A model generated the notes under the pieces. It saw nothing but the letters and a program-made list of their open reading frames with translations. It was not told where the DNA came from and searched no databases. DNA of 14,950 bases from JANXSD01 sp043758125 (GTDB lineage: Bacteria; Bacteroidota; Bacteroidia; AKYH767-A; OLB10), in assembly GCA_043758125.1 (NCBI GenBank), contig JAYVOC010000227.1:1-14950 (forward strand). The letters run 5' to 3'. This document shows positions 14,586-14,950 of this stretch, piece by piece. A program made the position numbers and the translations under genes. Position 1 is the stretch's first letter. The number at the start of each line of letters is the position of its first letter.

Positions 14586-14950
14586 TTAGAACTTATTTTT
14601 TTCGATCACATTATTTACTACTTCTAATATTCTCTTTTCCGCTTCAATTGTTTTAGCTTCAAGTGATGAAGCTTTGTCTAAAATCGACTTAAGATAATTT
14701 TTGTCGTCGAAACTTCCTGCATTGGTTTTAATATTTAGATGAGCACCAATCACTGCTGTTCGTGCACACAAAGCTCCTACTCCTGCATCCGTAATTGAAC
14801 TTGGGTTTCCTGAAAGCACCATAGCTTCCATTACTTCCATACTTTGTGCAGCAACTTCCATAACATTAAAAGGAACATCTATTGCTTTCTTTGTTCCGTA
14901 TTGAATTGCTTTTTTTCTAGCTGCTTTTTCTTCGTCTGTTGATTTTGGTA
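14586..14950 (-). CDS. Formimidoyl-tetrahydrofolate cyclodeaminase family protein, C-terminal part
   Basis: The gene runs off the right edge of the window; 121 C-terminal codons are visible. The frame stays open past the internal ATG at 14861 to the edge, so that ATG is not the start. Readable motifs are STDEEKAARKKAIQYGTKKA, IDVPFNVMEVAAQSMEVM, then SGNPSSITDAGVGALCARTA and AHLNIKTNAGSFDDKNYL, which are the conserved C-terminal half of the cyclodeaminase (FTCD C-domain/FchA) family, normally about 205-210 residues. These enzymes convert 5-formimino-THF to 5,10-methenyl-THF, feeding one-carbon units, often from histidine breakdown; related members hydrolyse methenyl-THF. The C-terminus is complete here, with no fused formiminotransferase after it. 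Neighbours beyond the edge would decide whether it belongs to a hut pathway. Confidence 0.9.
   Translation of the reverse strand, partial: PKSTDEEKAARKKAIQYGTKKAIDVPFNVMEVAAQSMEVMEAMVLSGNPSSITDAGVGALCARTAVIGAHLNIKTNAGSFDDKNYLKSILDKASSLEAKTIEAEKRILEVVNNVIEKNKF

Overview
The window looks like chromosomal DNA of an AT-rich member of the Bacteroidota. Two large secreted proteins end in type IX secretion (T9SS type A) sorting domains, one of them with PKD repeats. Several genes are preceded by the Bacteroidota-style -7 element TAnnTTTG rather than by strong Shine-Dalgarno sequences, and the housekeeping genes have Bacteroidota-like relatives. The genus cannot be named from the sequence.

Layout. 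(1) Bases 50-2977 hold a three-gene operon for proton-translocating NAD(P) transhydrogenase in its split form (pntAA, pntAB, pntB). A 7-base unit, GAATTAC, sits between pntAA and pntAB (about 3 copies) and after pntB (12 perfect copies), followed by a hairpin terminator shared with a convergent small membrane-protein gene (3121-3357, minus). (2) Bases 3421-3786 carry two consecutive remnants of T9SS C-terminal domains. The second ends in an ATGA overlap with an intact T9SS cargo gene (3783-5273). (3) Bases 5334-8133, all minus strand, hold yqgE with its own terminator, then mnmH and selD as a compact selenium pair. SelD makes selenophosphate and MnmH uses it to put selenium into tRNA wobble uridine. 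(4) Bases 8391-11093, plus strand, hold pdxH (pyridoxal phosphate synthesis), a membrane-anchored metallophosphoesterase and a short RsmI-like methyltransferase, closely spaced and possibly co-transcribed. (5) Bases 11276-14446 encode a 1056-residue secreted protein with 11 PKD-type repeats, each carrying the same four-cysteine pattern, then a T9SS sorting domain. A strong bidirectional terminator separates it from a convergent, window-truncated folate cyclodeaminase gene (14586-14950, minus).

Most of the window is ordinary housekeeping. The least ordinary parts are the PKD array with its fixed 44-cysteine lattice, the two T9SS-domain remnants upstream of the intact cargo gene, and the GAATTAC minisatellite around the pnt genes. 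I see no CRISPR array, rRNA, tRNA, transposase or phage gene, and no clear sign of a new defence or biosynthetic system.
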